Below, one piece after another: positions 41,024 through 48,629 of a DNA stretch of 64,000 nucleotides. A program made the position numbers and the translations under genes. Under the pieces are notes generated by a model, which did not search any database, was not told the origin of the DNA, and was given only the letters and a program-made list of their open reading frames with translations. This DNA comes from Aestuariispira insulae (GTDB lineage: Bacteria > Pseudomonadota > Alphaproteobacteria > UBA8366 > Aestuariispiraceae): contig NZ_QRDW01000011.1 in the NCBI RefSeq assembly GCF_003385955.1, positions 1 through 64,000 on the forward strand, given 5' to 3'. The first letter of the stretch is position 1. The number at the start of each line of letters is the position of its first letter.

Positions 41024-42323
41024 CCGGGCTCAGTTGGCGCTGTACGGCGCCCCGGCATTTGCGCTCGCAATCCCGCTGATCCCGGCCCAGGTTCTGCTGC
41101 CGGAATTTTATGCGGCCAATACCGCGGTGGCACTCTCTGCGGTGGGGCTGGCCCTTTTGCTGGCGCGGGGGCTGGACTTTCTGACCGACCCCCTGATTGG
41201 GGCCCTGGTGGACCGGAGCCTGATGGCCGGGCGCGGTCTGCGCCGGATGATCGGCGGTGGGGCAATGCTCTGCGGCGGCAGCCTTTATCAGCTTTTCACC
41301 CCTGAACCGGGTGCGACGGCGCTTTATCTCTTTATCTGGTCTGCTTTGCTATTTTGCGGATGGTCATTCATCCAGATCCCTTACACGGTTTATGCGGCAA
41401 GATTGTCTGCCGTGCCCAAGGACCGGTTGCGTTTGAATGGTGCCCGGGAGGCGGCGGGTATCCTGGGGATCATGGCGGCTTCGATATTTGTTGCCATATG
41501 GGCAGTGGATGATCCGGCCCGGCAATTGCGGGATCTGGCGCTGCTGACCATGATTGCAGGAGGTGGGGCTCTTCTTTTTTTCTTATGGTTTATGCCGGTA
41601 TTGCGGGCGGCACCGGACGACTTTCCCATAAAGCGGGATGGTTGGTTTTCGATGCTGGGTTTTGCACCGGCCCGGCGTCTGGTCAGCGCATGGTTTTTGA
41701 ACGGGATTGCCAACGGGTTGCCGGCGGTCTGTTTCCCCCTCTATCTGGCACTGATCCTGGAAGGAAGCAGTACGGAAAAAGGGATTGCCTTAATGCTGTA
41801 TTTCCTCTCCGCGGTTTTGGCGGTGCCGGTTTGGGTGCGATTGTCTTCATCCGTGGCCACGCACCGCGTCTGGTGTTGGGCGATGATCCTGGCCTGTATG
41901 GCATTTGCCTTGGTGCCGTTTCTGGGGCCTGGCGATATGGTGTTTTTCTCGCTTGTCTGCCTGGTGACGGGTATTGCCTTTGGCGCGGACCTGGCGTTGC
42001 CGCCTGCTATCCAGGCGGATGTTTCCGACTGGGACCGGGATCAGAATGGCCGGGACCGGGCCGGCAGTCTGTTTGCGCTCTGGGGCATGACCACCAAGCT
42101 TGCGCTCGGACTTGCGGCGGGCATTGCATTGCCGGTTCTGCAATGGGCCGGTGTTTCCGCCGGGGCGGAAAGCGCGACCGAGGCCGGGAAAACCGCTTTG
42201 ATCCTGATCTATTCAGGCATGCCTGTCGTAATCAAGATAAGTGCCATTTGCCTGGTCTGGTCCTTTCCCAATGCATATCGGCCAATGATGCATCCTACGG
42301 GTTTTTCAGGAGAACGAGAATGA
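40989..42323 (+). CDS. MFS transporter, sugar:cation symporter-like
   Basis: A 444-residue membrane protein with about 11-12 hydrophobic helices. It opens SASSNFVKLIDRAQLALYGAPAFALAIP, and has GLALLLARGLDFLTDPLIGALVDRS, a typical symporter motif region, plus a late DQNGRDRAGSLFALWGM loop. It belongs to the GPH / MelB-like branch seen in the RpoE regulon operon (RSP1089 in Rhodobacter). ATG 40989 overlaps the end of the methyltransferase gene by 35 bp. A lipid precursor or other solute might be moved; not determined. Confidence 0.82.
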   Translation: MSASSNFVKLIDRAQLALYGAPAFALAIPLIPAQVLLPEFYAANTAVALSAVGLALLLARGLDFLTDPLIGALVDRSLMAGRGLRRMIGGGAMLCGGSLYQLFTPEPGATALYLFIWSALLFCGWSFIQIPYTVYAARLSAVPKDRLRLNGAREAAGILGIMAASIFVAIWAVDDPARQLRDLALLTMIAGGGALLFFLWFMPVLRAAPDDFPIKRDGWFSMLGFAPARRLVSAWFLNGIANGLPAVCFPLYLALILEGSSTEKGIALMLYFLSAVLAVPVWVRLSSSVATHRVWCWAMILACMAFALVPFLGPGDMVFFSLVCLVTGIAFGADLALPPAIQADVSDWDRDQNGRDRAGSLFALWGMTTKLALGLAAGIALPVLQWAGVSAGAESATEAGKTALILIYSGMPVVIKISAICLVWSFPNAYRPMMHPTGFSGERE

Positions 42324-42856
42324 AACGGGTTTTGATGGCTTTTTTTGCAATATTGGCCATTCAGGGATGCAGTGGAATGCAGCCGGAGGATTTCGCCGGT
42401 CAGGAACCGGAACTTGATCTTTTTGAGTATTTTGACGGTCAAACGCAGGCGTGGGGCTGGTTCGAAGATCGCTTTGGAACGGTCCGGCGTCAATTTCATG
42501 TGTCCATTTCCGGCACAATTGATGACGGTGTGCTGACACTTGATGAAGATTTCACCTACCGCGACGGGGAACGGTCAAAGCGGGTTTGGCGCATCCGGAA
42601 GGATGGAAAAAGCGGTTATGCGGGCGAGGCTGATGACGTGATTGGCCGGGCCACGGGTCGTGTGTCGGGCAATGCGCTCAATTGGCGATATACCTTGGCG
42701 CTGCCCATCGGTGACAATGTCTGGCATGTCCAGTTTGATGACTGGATGTTCCTGCAGGAAAACGGGATCTTACTCAACCGGGCCGTGGTCCGAAAATGGG
42801 GGCTGGAGCTGGGCCGGGTTTCAATTTTTTTCTCTAAAGGGAAAGACGTTTCCTGA
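42320..42856 (+). CDS. DUF3833 lipoprotein
   Basis: A 178-residue DUF3833 protein. The signal ends in a lipobox, LAIQGC, so Cys near residue 17 is probably lipid-modified. The mature part carries FAGQEPELDLFEYFDGQTQAWGWFEDRFG, the DUF3833 opening, and WHVQFDDWMFLQENGILLNRAVVRKWG near the end. ATG 42320 overlaps the MFS stop, with AGGAGA upstream. Last gene of the RpoE-divergent operon. Its 3' end overlaps the convergent NTF2-like gene by 23 bp. Function unknown. Confidence 0.87.
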   Translation: MKRVLMAFFAILAIQGCSGMQPEDFAGQEPELDLFEYFDGQTQAWGWFEDRFGTVRRQFHVSISGTIDDGVLTLDEDFTYRDGERSKRVWRIRKDGKSGYAGEADDVIGRATGRVSGNALNWRYTLALPIGDNVWHVQFDDWMFLQENGILLNRAVVRKWGLELGRVSIFFSKGKDVS

Positions 42857-43262
42857 TCCAGGCCATGGGCAGGCGCAGCAACGGCAGCCGACCATAAAAG
42901 TAAACGCCGGAATCCCAGTAATCCACATGCGCACTGATCCGGCCGGAAGGGTCCAGGCTGATCTCGCTGAAGCCTTCGAAATCCATCTTGCCGATCACGG
43001 GCGCTAACCCTGAGAAACGCCATTTAACAACCCGGTTCTCCTCTGTCGGGCTTTCCCAGATCGACAGGATTTCAAACCTGGGCGAACGCACATCCTTGCG
43101 GGTTTGTTCAAGCAGGCGGATCAGTTTTTCGGATCCCCGGAAGTCATTGAACGGGTCTTGAAACCGATAGTCATTGCTGACCAGGCTGTGGGCCTGGCTC
43201 AGGTCTGTACTGTCAATCTGCCGGAACAGGTCGAGATAGGCATTAAGGCTGTTCATTGTCAT
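42834..43262 (-). CDS. NTF2/SnoaL-like small protein
   Basis: A 142-residue cone-fold protein of the nuclear transport factor 2 type. Expected features are LVSNDYRFQDPFNDFRG, a WRFSGLAPVIGKMDFEGFSEI sheet and HVDYWDSG near the end. Such proteins are commonly paired with short-chain dehydrogenases, as here: it overlaps the SDR gene upstream by 20 bp. The start at 43262 has an internal ATG alternative at 43256. It is part of the gene set convergent with the RpoE-type operon; the function is unassigned. Confidence 0.78.
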   Translation of the reverse strand: MTMNSLNAYLDLFRQIDSTDLSQAHSLVSNDYRFQDPFNDFRGSEKLIRLLEQTRKDVRSPRFEILSIWESPTEENRVVKWRFSGLAPVIGKMDFEGFSEISLDPSGRISAHVDYWDSGVYFYGRLPLLRLPMAWIRKRLSL

Positions 43263-44025
43263 GATGCTCGGGGGTTCCGGTCAGTCGGCGTGTGAGGGGG
43301 AAAAAGAGACCATAAGGCAGGATTGCCAAGGCTTTCAATATCCAAACAAATTTTGCGGGAAAGGCAATTTCGAACCGTTTGCTGTTCAGGCCATGTCGGA
43401 TGGTTTGTGCCGCCTGGTCGGCGGTTATCAGGAAAGGCATGGGAAAATCATTTTTGGCGGTCATGGGGGTTTCGACGAAACCCGGATTGATGATCTGGAT
43501 CTGAACCCCCCGGTCCCGGCATTCTCCATGCAGGCTTTCGGCATAGCTGATCAAGGCCGCTTTCGTTGCGCCGTAGATCCCAGCGTTGGGCAAGCCGCGA
43601 TAACCGGCAACAGAGCCGACAATGGCAATCCGGCCCCGTCCGCGTTCCAGCATGGCGGGCAGGATGCTGCCCACCCCGTTGACCACCCCCGTCAGATTGG
43701 TGGCGATTTGCTTTGCCGCGTCTTCGGGATTGATTTCACTGGTGGGGCCGGGCTGATAGATGGCGGCATTGAAGATGACAAGGTCGGGCAGGCCATGGTT
43801 TTCCATGATCCGGTCATAAGCCGCCCTGAGGCTTTCCACATCGGAAACATCGGCTGGTTGGCCATGAAAATGCGGATGGCCGGCGACCGCGGCCTCGAGC
43901 CGTTCAGAAGGGCGCGCGGTGAGACAGACCTGACTGCCTTCATCGGCCAGCAAACGGGCAAGGGTCTGACCGATCCCGCTGCTGGCGCCGGTGATCCAGA
44001 CGGTCGGGAAGGCGGGGCCCGTCAT
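43243..44025 (-). CDS. Short-chain dehydrogenase/reductase
   Basis: A 260-residue classical SDR. The nucleotide motif is TGASSGIG near residue 14, followed by the NAAI(Y) strand, S of IVGSVAGYRGLPNAG and the active-site Y-x3-K in IYGATKAALISY. A C-terminal hydrophobic stretch (FVWILKALAILPYGLFF) suggests membrane association. ATG 44025 overlaps the DUF6134 stop as ATGA. A similar SDR (RSP1087) belongs to the Rhodobacter RpoE regulon, consistent with a lipid-linked reaction. Confidence 0.85.
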   Translation of the reverse strand: MTGPAFPTVWITGASSGIGQTLARLLADEGSQVCLTARPSERLEAAVAGHPHFHGQPADVSDVESLRAAYDRIMENHGLPDLVIFNAAIYQPGPTSEINPEDAAKQIATNLTGVVNGVGSILPAMLERGRGRIAIVGSVAGYRGLPNAGIYGATKAALISYAESLHGECRDRGVQIQIINPGFVETPMTAKNDFPMPFLITADQAAQTIRHGLNSKRFEIAFPAKFVWILKALAILPYGLFFPLTRRLTGTPEHHDNEQP

Positions 44026-44705
44026 GAAAGATGCCCCAGGCATTGGCGGCATCGATATTGGATGGTTGATCCGTCACTGGCCTGGAATTGCAGGGCGACC
44101 CAGCGGCCCTGGCGGTCGTACCAGACTTGGGTATCCAGCTCACCGCTATAAACATATCGGGTTGCCTTGATCTTACGGCCTTCCGCTTCAATCCATTCCT
44201 GCCCGGCGTTGGTGATGGTCACTTTGTTCAGATTGCCGGTGAGGGTGTTGAGCACCTGGTTTTGCTCTGTCACCGCCGCATTCCAATGATTGGTGGTGAA
44301 GATCGGGCCTGGAATATTGTTGGTGCCGTCAGGGCTTTTGATTTGAAGGGTCTTACCCCGCCGCATGGCATTGATTTCCCGGCGATCGTCATTTTCCTCT
44401 ATGCGGGCTGACAGCCGGACCAGGGTGCTGCCATCCCAGGTTTCTTCAGACTGATAGGAAAAATCATACACAGGGAACATCATGAATTTCACTTCCAGGG
44501 ACATATCTGCCTGGATTTTCAGGAAGCCGTCCTCCCGGCCAAACCGCATCACCTGTTTACCCACCGGCAATCCGTCCCGGAAAATATCATATTGGGCACG
44601 GGGACCATAAAGGCTCAGGGGATCGGTTTCGGCCTGGACAGCAGCCGACGAAAAGGCGGCAATGCCAGTGATACAGAAGACGAGCAGTTTGGCCGTGGCT
44701 CTCAT
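44022..44705 (-). CDS. DUF6134 periplasmic protein
   Basis: A 227-residue exported protein. The signal peptide ends near residue 25 (AAVQA/E). The mature strand-rich body has LYGPRAQYDIFRDGLPVG, a basic loop and a late ATRYVYSGELDTQVWYDRQGRWVALQF, the pattern of the DUF6134 family. It is first in a leftward operon with the SDR and NTF2-like genes (ATGA overlap). Divergent from the CYTH gene at 44819. A lipid-binding or membrane-facing task is possible; function unknown. Confidence 0.75.
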   Translation of the reverse strand: MRATAKLLVFCITGIAAFSSAAVQAETDPLSLYGPRAQYDIFRDGLPVGKQVMRFGREDGFLKIQADMSLEVKFMMFPVYDFSYQSEETWDGSTLVRLSARIEENDDRREINAMRRGKTLQIKSPDGTNNIPGPIFTTNHWNAAVTEQNQVLNTLTGNLNKVTITNAGQEWIEAEGRKIKATRYVYSGELDTQVWYDRQGRWVALQFQASDGSTIQYRCRQCLGHLS

Positions 44706-44818
44706 GATTTTTTCCCAGAAAATGAAAGGTCATTTATGCTACGGATTTTCTGCCATTTCGGATTACCATTTTGACGGTTCCCCCTTTCATTTTCGCCCTA
44801 TTCGACTATGATTTCGCC

Positions 44819-45322
44819 ATGATTGAAATCGAACGAAAATTCCTGGTCCGTCATACCAATTGGGGCCAGCCGGAATCCAGCAGGAGAATTGAGCAGGGCT
44901 ATCTGTTCATTGCTGAAGGACGGAGCATGCGGGTGCGCCGTACGGGGGAAGCCTACGAAATGACCTTGAAGGTTCAGGGCGAAGGCCTCATGCGCCACGA
45001 GATCAACACTGATATCGATGCGGCCCAGGGTCAAAAGATCCTGGACGAGCTTTGCGTTGAGCCGCCGATCCAGAAAACCCGGCATGTGATTGCCTTTGCC
45101 GGCAAGACCTGGGAAGTGGATGTCTTTGATGGGGCCAATGACGGCCTGATCATGGCTGAGATCGAGCTTTCTTCCGAAGATGAACAGTTCGACTTGCCTG
45201 ATTGGATCGGTCCCGAAGTCACCGATGATGACAGGTTTTTCAATTCCGCCCTGTCCAGCCACCCTTTCCAGGATTGGGGCGTCAGCTATGATGATCTGAT
45301 TGCCAGTAAGGAAGCGGCCTGA
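44819..45322 (+). CDS. CYTH-domain (triphosphate tunnel) protein
   Basis: A 167-residue CYTH protein. The signature E-x-E-x-K opens it (MIEIERKFLV), followed by the tunnel strands RRIEQGYLFI, SMRVRRTGEAYEMTLKVQ and RHEINTD, and TWEVDVFDGANDGLIMAEIELSSEDE with acidic metal ligands. These line a tunnel that binds triphosphate compounds (inorganic triphosphate, thiamine triphosphate or related). ATG 44819 is chosen because the family begins there. It lies next to a leftward CHAD gene, a usual genomic companion. A triphosphatase activity is expected; its natural substrate is open. Confidence 0.88.
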   Translation: MIEIERKFLVRHTNWGQPESSRRIEQGYLFIAEGRSMRVRRTGEAYEMTLKVQGEGLMRHEINTDIDAAQGQKILDELCVEPPIQKTRHVIAFAGKTWEVDVFDGANDGLIMAEIELSSEDEQFDLPDWIGPEVTDDDRFFNSALSSHPFQDWGVSYDDLIASKEAA

Positions 45323-45358
45323 CCGCTCGCCTGTTACGGTATGAATGTAAATAAGAAG

Positions 45359-45383
45359 CCCCGGCGATGAGCCGGGGTTTTTT
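45359..45383. terminator. Terminator after the CYTH gene
   Basis: CCCCGGC (45359-45365), a GATGA loop, GCCGGGG (45371-45377) and six T residues. It separates the CYTH gene from the convergent ParA gene. Confidence 0.92.
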
Positions 45384-45404
45384 CATTTGAAGGCAGTTGC
45401 CAGA

Positions 45405-46142
45405 TCAGTCCAGTTCCTTGTTGATTTCACGCCATAGTTCCCGGTAGGAAAGCGCCGGTGCTGTCCGGGGGGCAAAATCACCGACCGGGGCCCGCTCGAT
45501 TCCCATTTTCTCGACCGCGCTGGCATAGGGAATATTGGCCTCGATATGGCCTTTTCCCTTGGCGGCAAACTCTTCTATGATGTCCTTGTGCATTTTCTTG
45601 CGCCGATCGACCATGGAGAAGAAGGTGCGCAGCTTAAGCCCTTTGATTTTTTCCTCTTTCAGGAAAAGCCTGATCTGATCCAAGGTCCTGATGGACAAAG
45701 TGGTGGGCAGCATCGGCACGATCAGCATATCGCTGGCGCGGAAGATTTGCTGGGACAGTTCGGAAATGCTGGGCGGGCAATCGAATACGATCAGGTCATA
45801 TTCTTTTTTCAAAGGCGTGATCAGTTTTTTCAGCCGGGAGTCTTTCTCATCGGCAAAGCGCAAATCCAGGTCACGATAGGAAAAATCGGCCGGCAGAAGG
45901 TCAAGGTTGGTGTAATCCGTGCCTTTGATCAGATCATCCAGGTCGGACTTGCCCTTGACGATTTTCTTGCCGCCGCCTTTGACTTTGGGTTTGACGCGAA
46001 AATAGAAACTGGTCGCGCCCTGGGGATCCAGATCCCAGATCAGGGTGCGCAACCCGGACTGGGCCGCCTGGTAGGACAGGTTGACGGCTGTGGCGGTTTT
46101 GCCGACCCCGCCCTTCATATTATAAATGCTGATGACTTTCAT
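45405..46142 (-). CDS. ParA-family ATPase without ParB
   Basis: A 245-residue deviant-Walker ATPase. The P-loop KGGVGKTATAVNL is at residues 10-22 with the signature lysine, Walker A' WDLDPQGATSF follows, and FDCPPSISELSQQIF is the Walker B area. An unusual Lys-rich insert (VKPKVKGGGKKIVKGK) sits near residue 52. No ParB or centromere-like repeat lies in the window. It follows the CHAD gene by six bases and so is probably co-transcribed. A positioning role for CHAD-bound polyphosphate granules is a hypothesis. Confidence 0.9.
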   Translation of the reverse strand: MKVISIYNMKGGVGKTATAVNLSYQAAQSGLRTLIWDLDPQGATSFYFRVKPKVKGGGKKIVKGKSDLDDLIKGTDYTNLDLLPADFSYRDLDLRFADEKDSRLKKLITPLKKEYDLIVFDCPPSISELSQQIFRASDMLIVPMLPTTLSIRTLDQIRLFLKEEKIKGLKLRTFFSMVDRRKKMHKDIIEEFAAKGKGHIEANIPYASAVEKMGIERAPVGDFAPRTAPALSYRELWREINKELD

Positions 46143-46148
46143 GCGGCC

Positions 46149-47717
46149 TTACCCCCGGCTTTTGAACAGTTTCTTGAAAGAATCCTTCACCTCGTCGGTG
46201 CTGAACGCGTCAAAACGCACATGAAACGCCCGTCTTGCCCCGCCTTGTTTCTGCAGGATGGAATCGGCAACCATGCCCATGGCCATCTGGGTTTCCACAG
46301 GTGCCTTTTTCGCTTCGGCCATGTCGCGGCCCAATTGTAAAATGGCGTTGGACTGAACCTCGGTATCCTGAAATTCCCCCAGGACATTCTGGAAACTTTT
46401 TAAGGCCTTGATCAGCTTGCCGATCTCACCGGCGGGATAAAGACTTTGGAAAAACTCCAGCAGATAGCGCAGTTTCTTGCAGGTGATGCGCAGGTCATGC
46501 AGCATTTCAGCGGGCGAATCCTCATCAATGGCGCCGCCTTCCTTCATCACTTTGCGATAGGCTTTCCAGATCCGGCTATCGGCCAACTCCTTGACCGGTA
46601 ACTCGGCATCCTCGCCGCGCGAACTTTTCTGGTGTCCTTCAGTCAGATAATGACGCCAGTCATTGAGGATCTTGCGATAGCGCGCACTGCCGATCAGTCT
46701 TTGCACCTGAGCATGGGCTTTGCCCTGCTTGGAGACAAGGTAATCCTTGAATGGGGTCAGATAGTCCCGGTAGCTTTCGGAGATGCTGCCCTGGATTTTC
46801 GGGAAATCAAGCAGGTAGACATCAAGGTCGCGCATGTCGTTGGTTTGTTGGCCGATCCATTTGAAATCATCCTTGGCCTTGGCAATCACCTTGGGCGGCA
46901 GCACGCCTTTGTCCAGTTGGCTGAGCGCGGATCTTGTGCGGCGTATGGCGACACGGAAATCATGGAGGAATTCCGCGTCGATATTGGCGGCCGTTCCTTC
47001 TTCATTGCGCTCGATGGTGTCCAGCAAGGTGAGATGAACCAGATGGGATGCCTGCTGGGCGGTCATATGAGGTTCAAGATGCAGTTTCAATTTTGAACTG
47101 TAGTCACCCGGGGTGACTTTGATCAGATCAAGCCCTTTCAGGAATGGGGCACGGTCTTCGGTTTTACGCTGGTAGCTGTCATCCAACAAGGCCATGGCCT
47201 TCTCAGCGGCTTTGGCATAACCGCGGATCGGCTCCAGAACCAAACGGACGCCTAAGGCTTTCCGGGCGCGGGAACCGGGTTTGGCGGCCTCGATAGATTC
47301 CAGGTTCAACCGGAAGAGGGCTTTGCCCTCTTTGTCGCGCACTGCCATCGCTGTGCGCAGGGCATGCAGGTCCAGCCTGGCCATCAGGCGACGGACATCG
47401 ATCAACTCTTCCACCATGTCCCTGATCCGCCCAGAGCCGAAATCATCGGCGAAACCGGTTTTCAGGCGACCGGGCATGGAGGCGAGGATTTCATCAGCGT
47501 TCAAAGATTCAACCTGGATATCGGATTGGTCCTCATGCTGGCTGACACAAAGGGCTTTGCCAGCGTCGAAGAGCCGCCAGTCAAAGGTGTCATAGTAGCT
47601 GAGCTTGAACGAACGCTCCGAGGCGGTCTCGACCTTGCCAACGCCTGCAAGAAGTTTGGCAATATCCAGTGCTGTGTCGGTATCGGCCAACTGGTAAGAT
47701 ACGGTTTCCCTGCTCAC
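46149..47717 (-). CDS. CHAD-domain protein with CYTH-like N-terminus
   Basis: A 522-residue protein. The CHAD domain occupies about residues 220-515, with two His/Arg-bearing helices, LHDFRVAIRRTRSAL and MLHDLRITCKKLRYLLEF, that bind polyphosphate in characterised members. The N-terminal 200 residues look like a degenerate CYTH fold (SERSFKLSYYDTFDWRLFDAGKAL). I prefer GTG 47717 behind GGGAG, 11 bases away; a TTG at 47741 gives an 8-residue extension. It forms an operon with the ParA gene, divergent from the phosphate-chemistry operon at 48146. Confidence 0.85.
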   Translation of the reverse strand: MSRETVSYQLADTDTALDIAKLLAGVGKVETASERSFKLSYYDTFDWRLFDAGKALCVSQHEDQSDIQVESLNADEILASMPGRLKTGFADDFGSGRIRDMVEELIDVRRLMARLDLHALRTAMAVRDKEGKALFRLNLESIEAAKPGSRARKALGVRLVLEPIRGYAKAAEKAMALLDDSYQRKTEDRAPFLKGLDLIKVTPGDYSSKLKLHLEPHMTAQQASHLVHLTLLDTIERNEEGTAANIDAEFLHDFRVAIRRTRSALSQLDKGVLPPKVIAKAKDDFKWIGQQTNDMRDLDVYLLDFPKIQGSISESYRDYLTPFKDYLVSKQGKAHAQVQRLIGSARYRKILNDWRHYLTEGHQKSSRGEDAELPVKELADSRIWKAYRKVMKEGGAIDEDSPAEMLHDLRITCKKLRYLLEFFQSLYPAGEIGKLIKALKSFQNVLGEFQDTEVQSNAILQLGRDMAEAKKAPVETQMAMGMVADSILQKQGGARRAFHVRFDAFSTDEVKDSFKKLFKSRG

Positions 47718-48145
47718 GATTTTAAAAACTCCCGTCGGCAAGGTGAAGCGGGAGTAGCTGGCCGAACGGCGGCCAGGGCATATGAAAATCGATCAATCGG
47801 TTACTCCCACGCCAGAACTGATTGTCGAGAGGGTGCTGCAAATATGTTTGGAAATCAAGGGCGATAGGGGAATAACTTGTCTCGATACAACCGGCCCCTG
47901 GCTCAATAAAAAACACCCGCGCTCTTAAGGCTATAGATAGTCTGTGAAGTTTGTGTGGCGGAAATATAGTTGTAAATGAAACTATTTCAAGCCTCCTTTG
48001 GGGGGAGGGTATATGCATCCCTTAAAAAGCCGCACTGACAACGCAGGGTCGTTTTATTGAGGGCGGCGTTTTTGTTGAGGGGGAACATCATGTTAGTCTT
48101 GCTGGGGCCTTTTCTTTTAACTTCATCCCGACTTGGGAGGCAGGT
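47718..48145. other. Divergent regulatory region
   Basis: A 428-bp gap between the CHAD-ParA operon and the Nudix-led operon. It holds the palindrome at 47969-47982. I see no gene or RNA in the rest; its AT-rich right part probably contains the promoter for the Nudix operon. Confidence 0.55.
47969..47982. promoter_or_regulatory. Palindrome like the aromatic-cluster operators
   Basis: TA-GTTGT-AAAT-GAAAC-TA, same spacing and flanks as at 5657-5670. It is 38 kb away and in the middle of the divergent promoter region of the phosphate-chemistry island. The outer TA...TA and GAAACTA half-site are complete. Confidence 0.5.
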
Positions 48146-48613
48146 TTGAAAAATCTAGTGCCGGGTGTTCGAAATGCGGTGCGTGCCGTCATTCTGGAGG
48201 GCGGCCGGTTGCTGGTTCAACATAAATTCTATGCCGATGGTCGGGAACGGTTTGTGCTGCCAGGCGGTGCGCCTGAGGGTGGAGAGACCCTGGAACAGGG
48301 GCTAAAACGGGAATGCCGCGAGGAGATTGGCGCGGATATCACTGTTCTCCGGCTGTTGCATGTGGCGGACTTCCTGAAGCCGAGGGAAACCGACCCGGTC
48401 ACCTACCGCCAGCAGGTGGAGTTTCTTTTTTTATGTCAGCTGCCGGAAGGCTATGTTGCCGGCAACGGCCCCCATCCGGACAAGCATCAGCAGGCGGTTT
48501 TGTGGCTACCGGTGGCCGAACTCTGTCATAAAAACTTCTTTCCCGGGGGCTTGAGCCGCCTATTGTCAAAGCCTATACAGGCTGAGCCCGTCTATCTGGG
48601 CCTGATTGAATGA
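48146..48613 (+). CDS. Nudix hydrolase
   Basis: A 155-residue Nudix protein. The full box is present around residues 37-59: GGAPEGGETLEQGLKREC, then REEIG, with the REUxEE core. The N-terminal VRAVILEGGRLLVQHKF strand and FLLCQLP pattern fit the fold. The start is TTG 48146 with GGGAGG five bases upstream; GTG 48158-region alternatives would trim it. It leads an operon of eight genes. It would cut a nucleoside diphosphate-linked or diphospho compound; no substrate is deducible. Confidence 0.85.
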   Translation: MKNLVPGVRNAVRAVILEGGRLLVQHKFYADGRERFVLPGGAPEGGETLEQGLKRECREEIGADITVLRLLHVADFLKPRETDPVTYRQQVEFLFLCQLPEGYVAGNGPHPDKHQQAVLWLPVAELCHKNFFPGGLSRLLSKPIQAEPVYLGLIE

Positions 48614-48629
48614 AAAGTGTAAGGACCGC

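Noticed and set aside
41585-42319. Upstream extension of the DUF3833 frame through the MFS gene
   Set aside because: The extension is a shifted reading of the MFS gene. The lipoprotein signal starts at the ATG at 42320 with AGGAGA upstream.
47718-48145. Possible small RNA or tRNA in the divergent gap
   Set aside because: No cloverleaf, conserved RNA motif or strong terminator hairpin was seen; only the palindrome at 47969 stands out.
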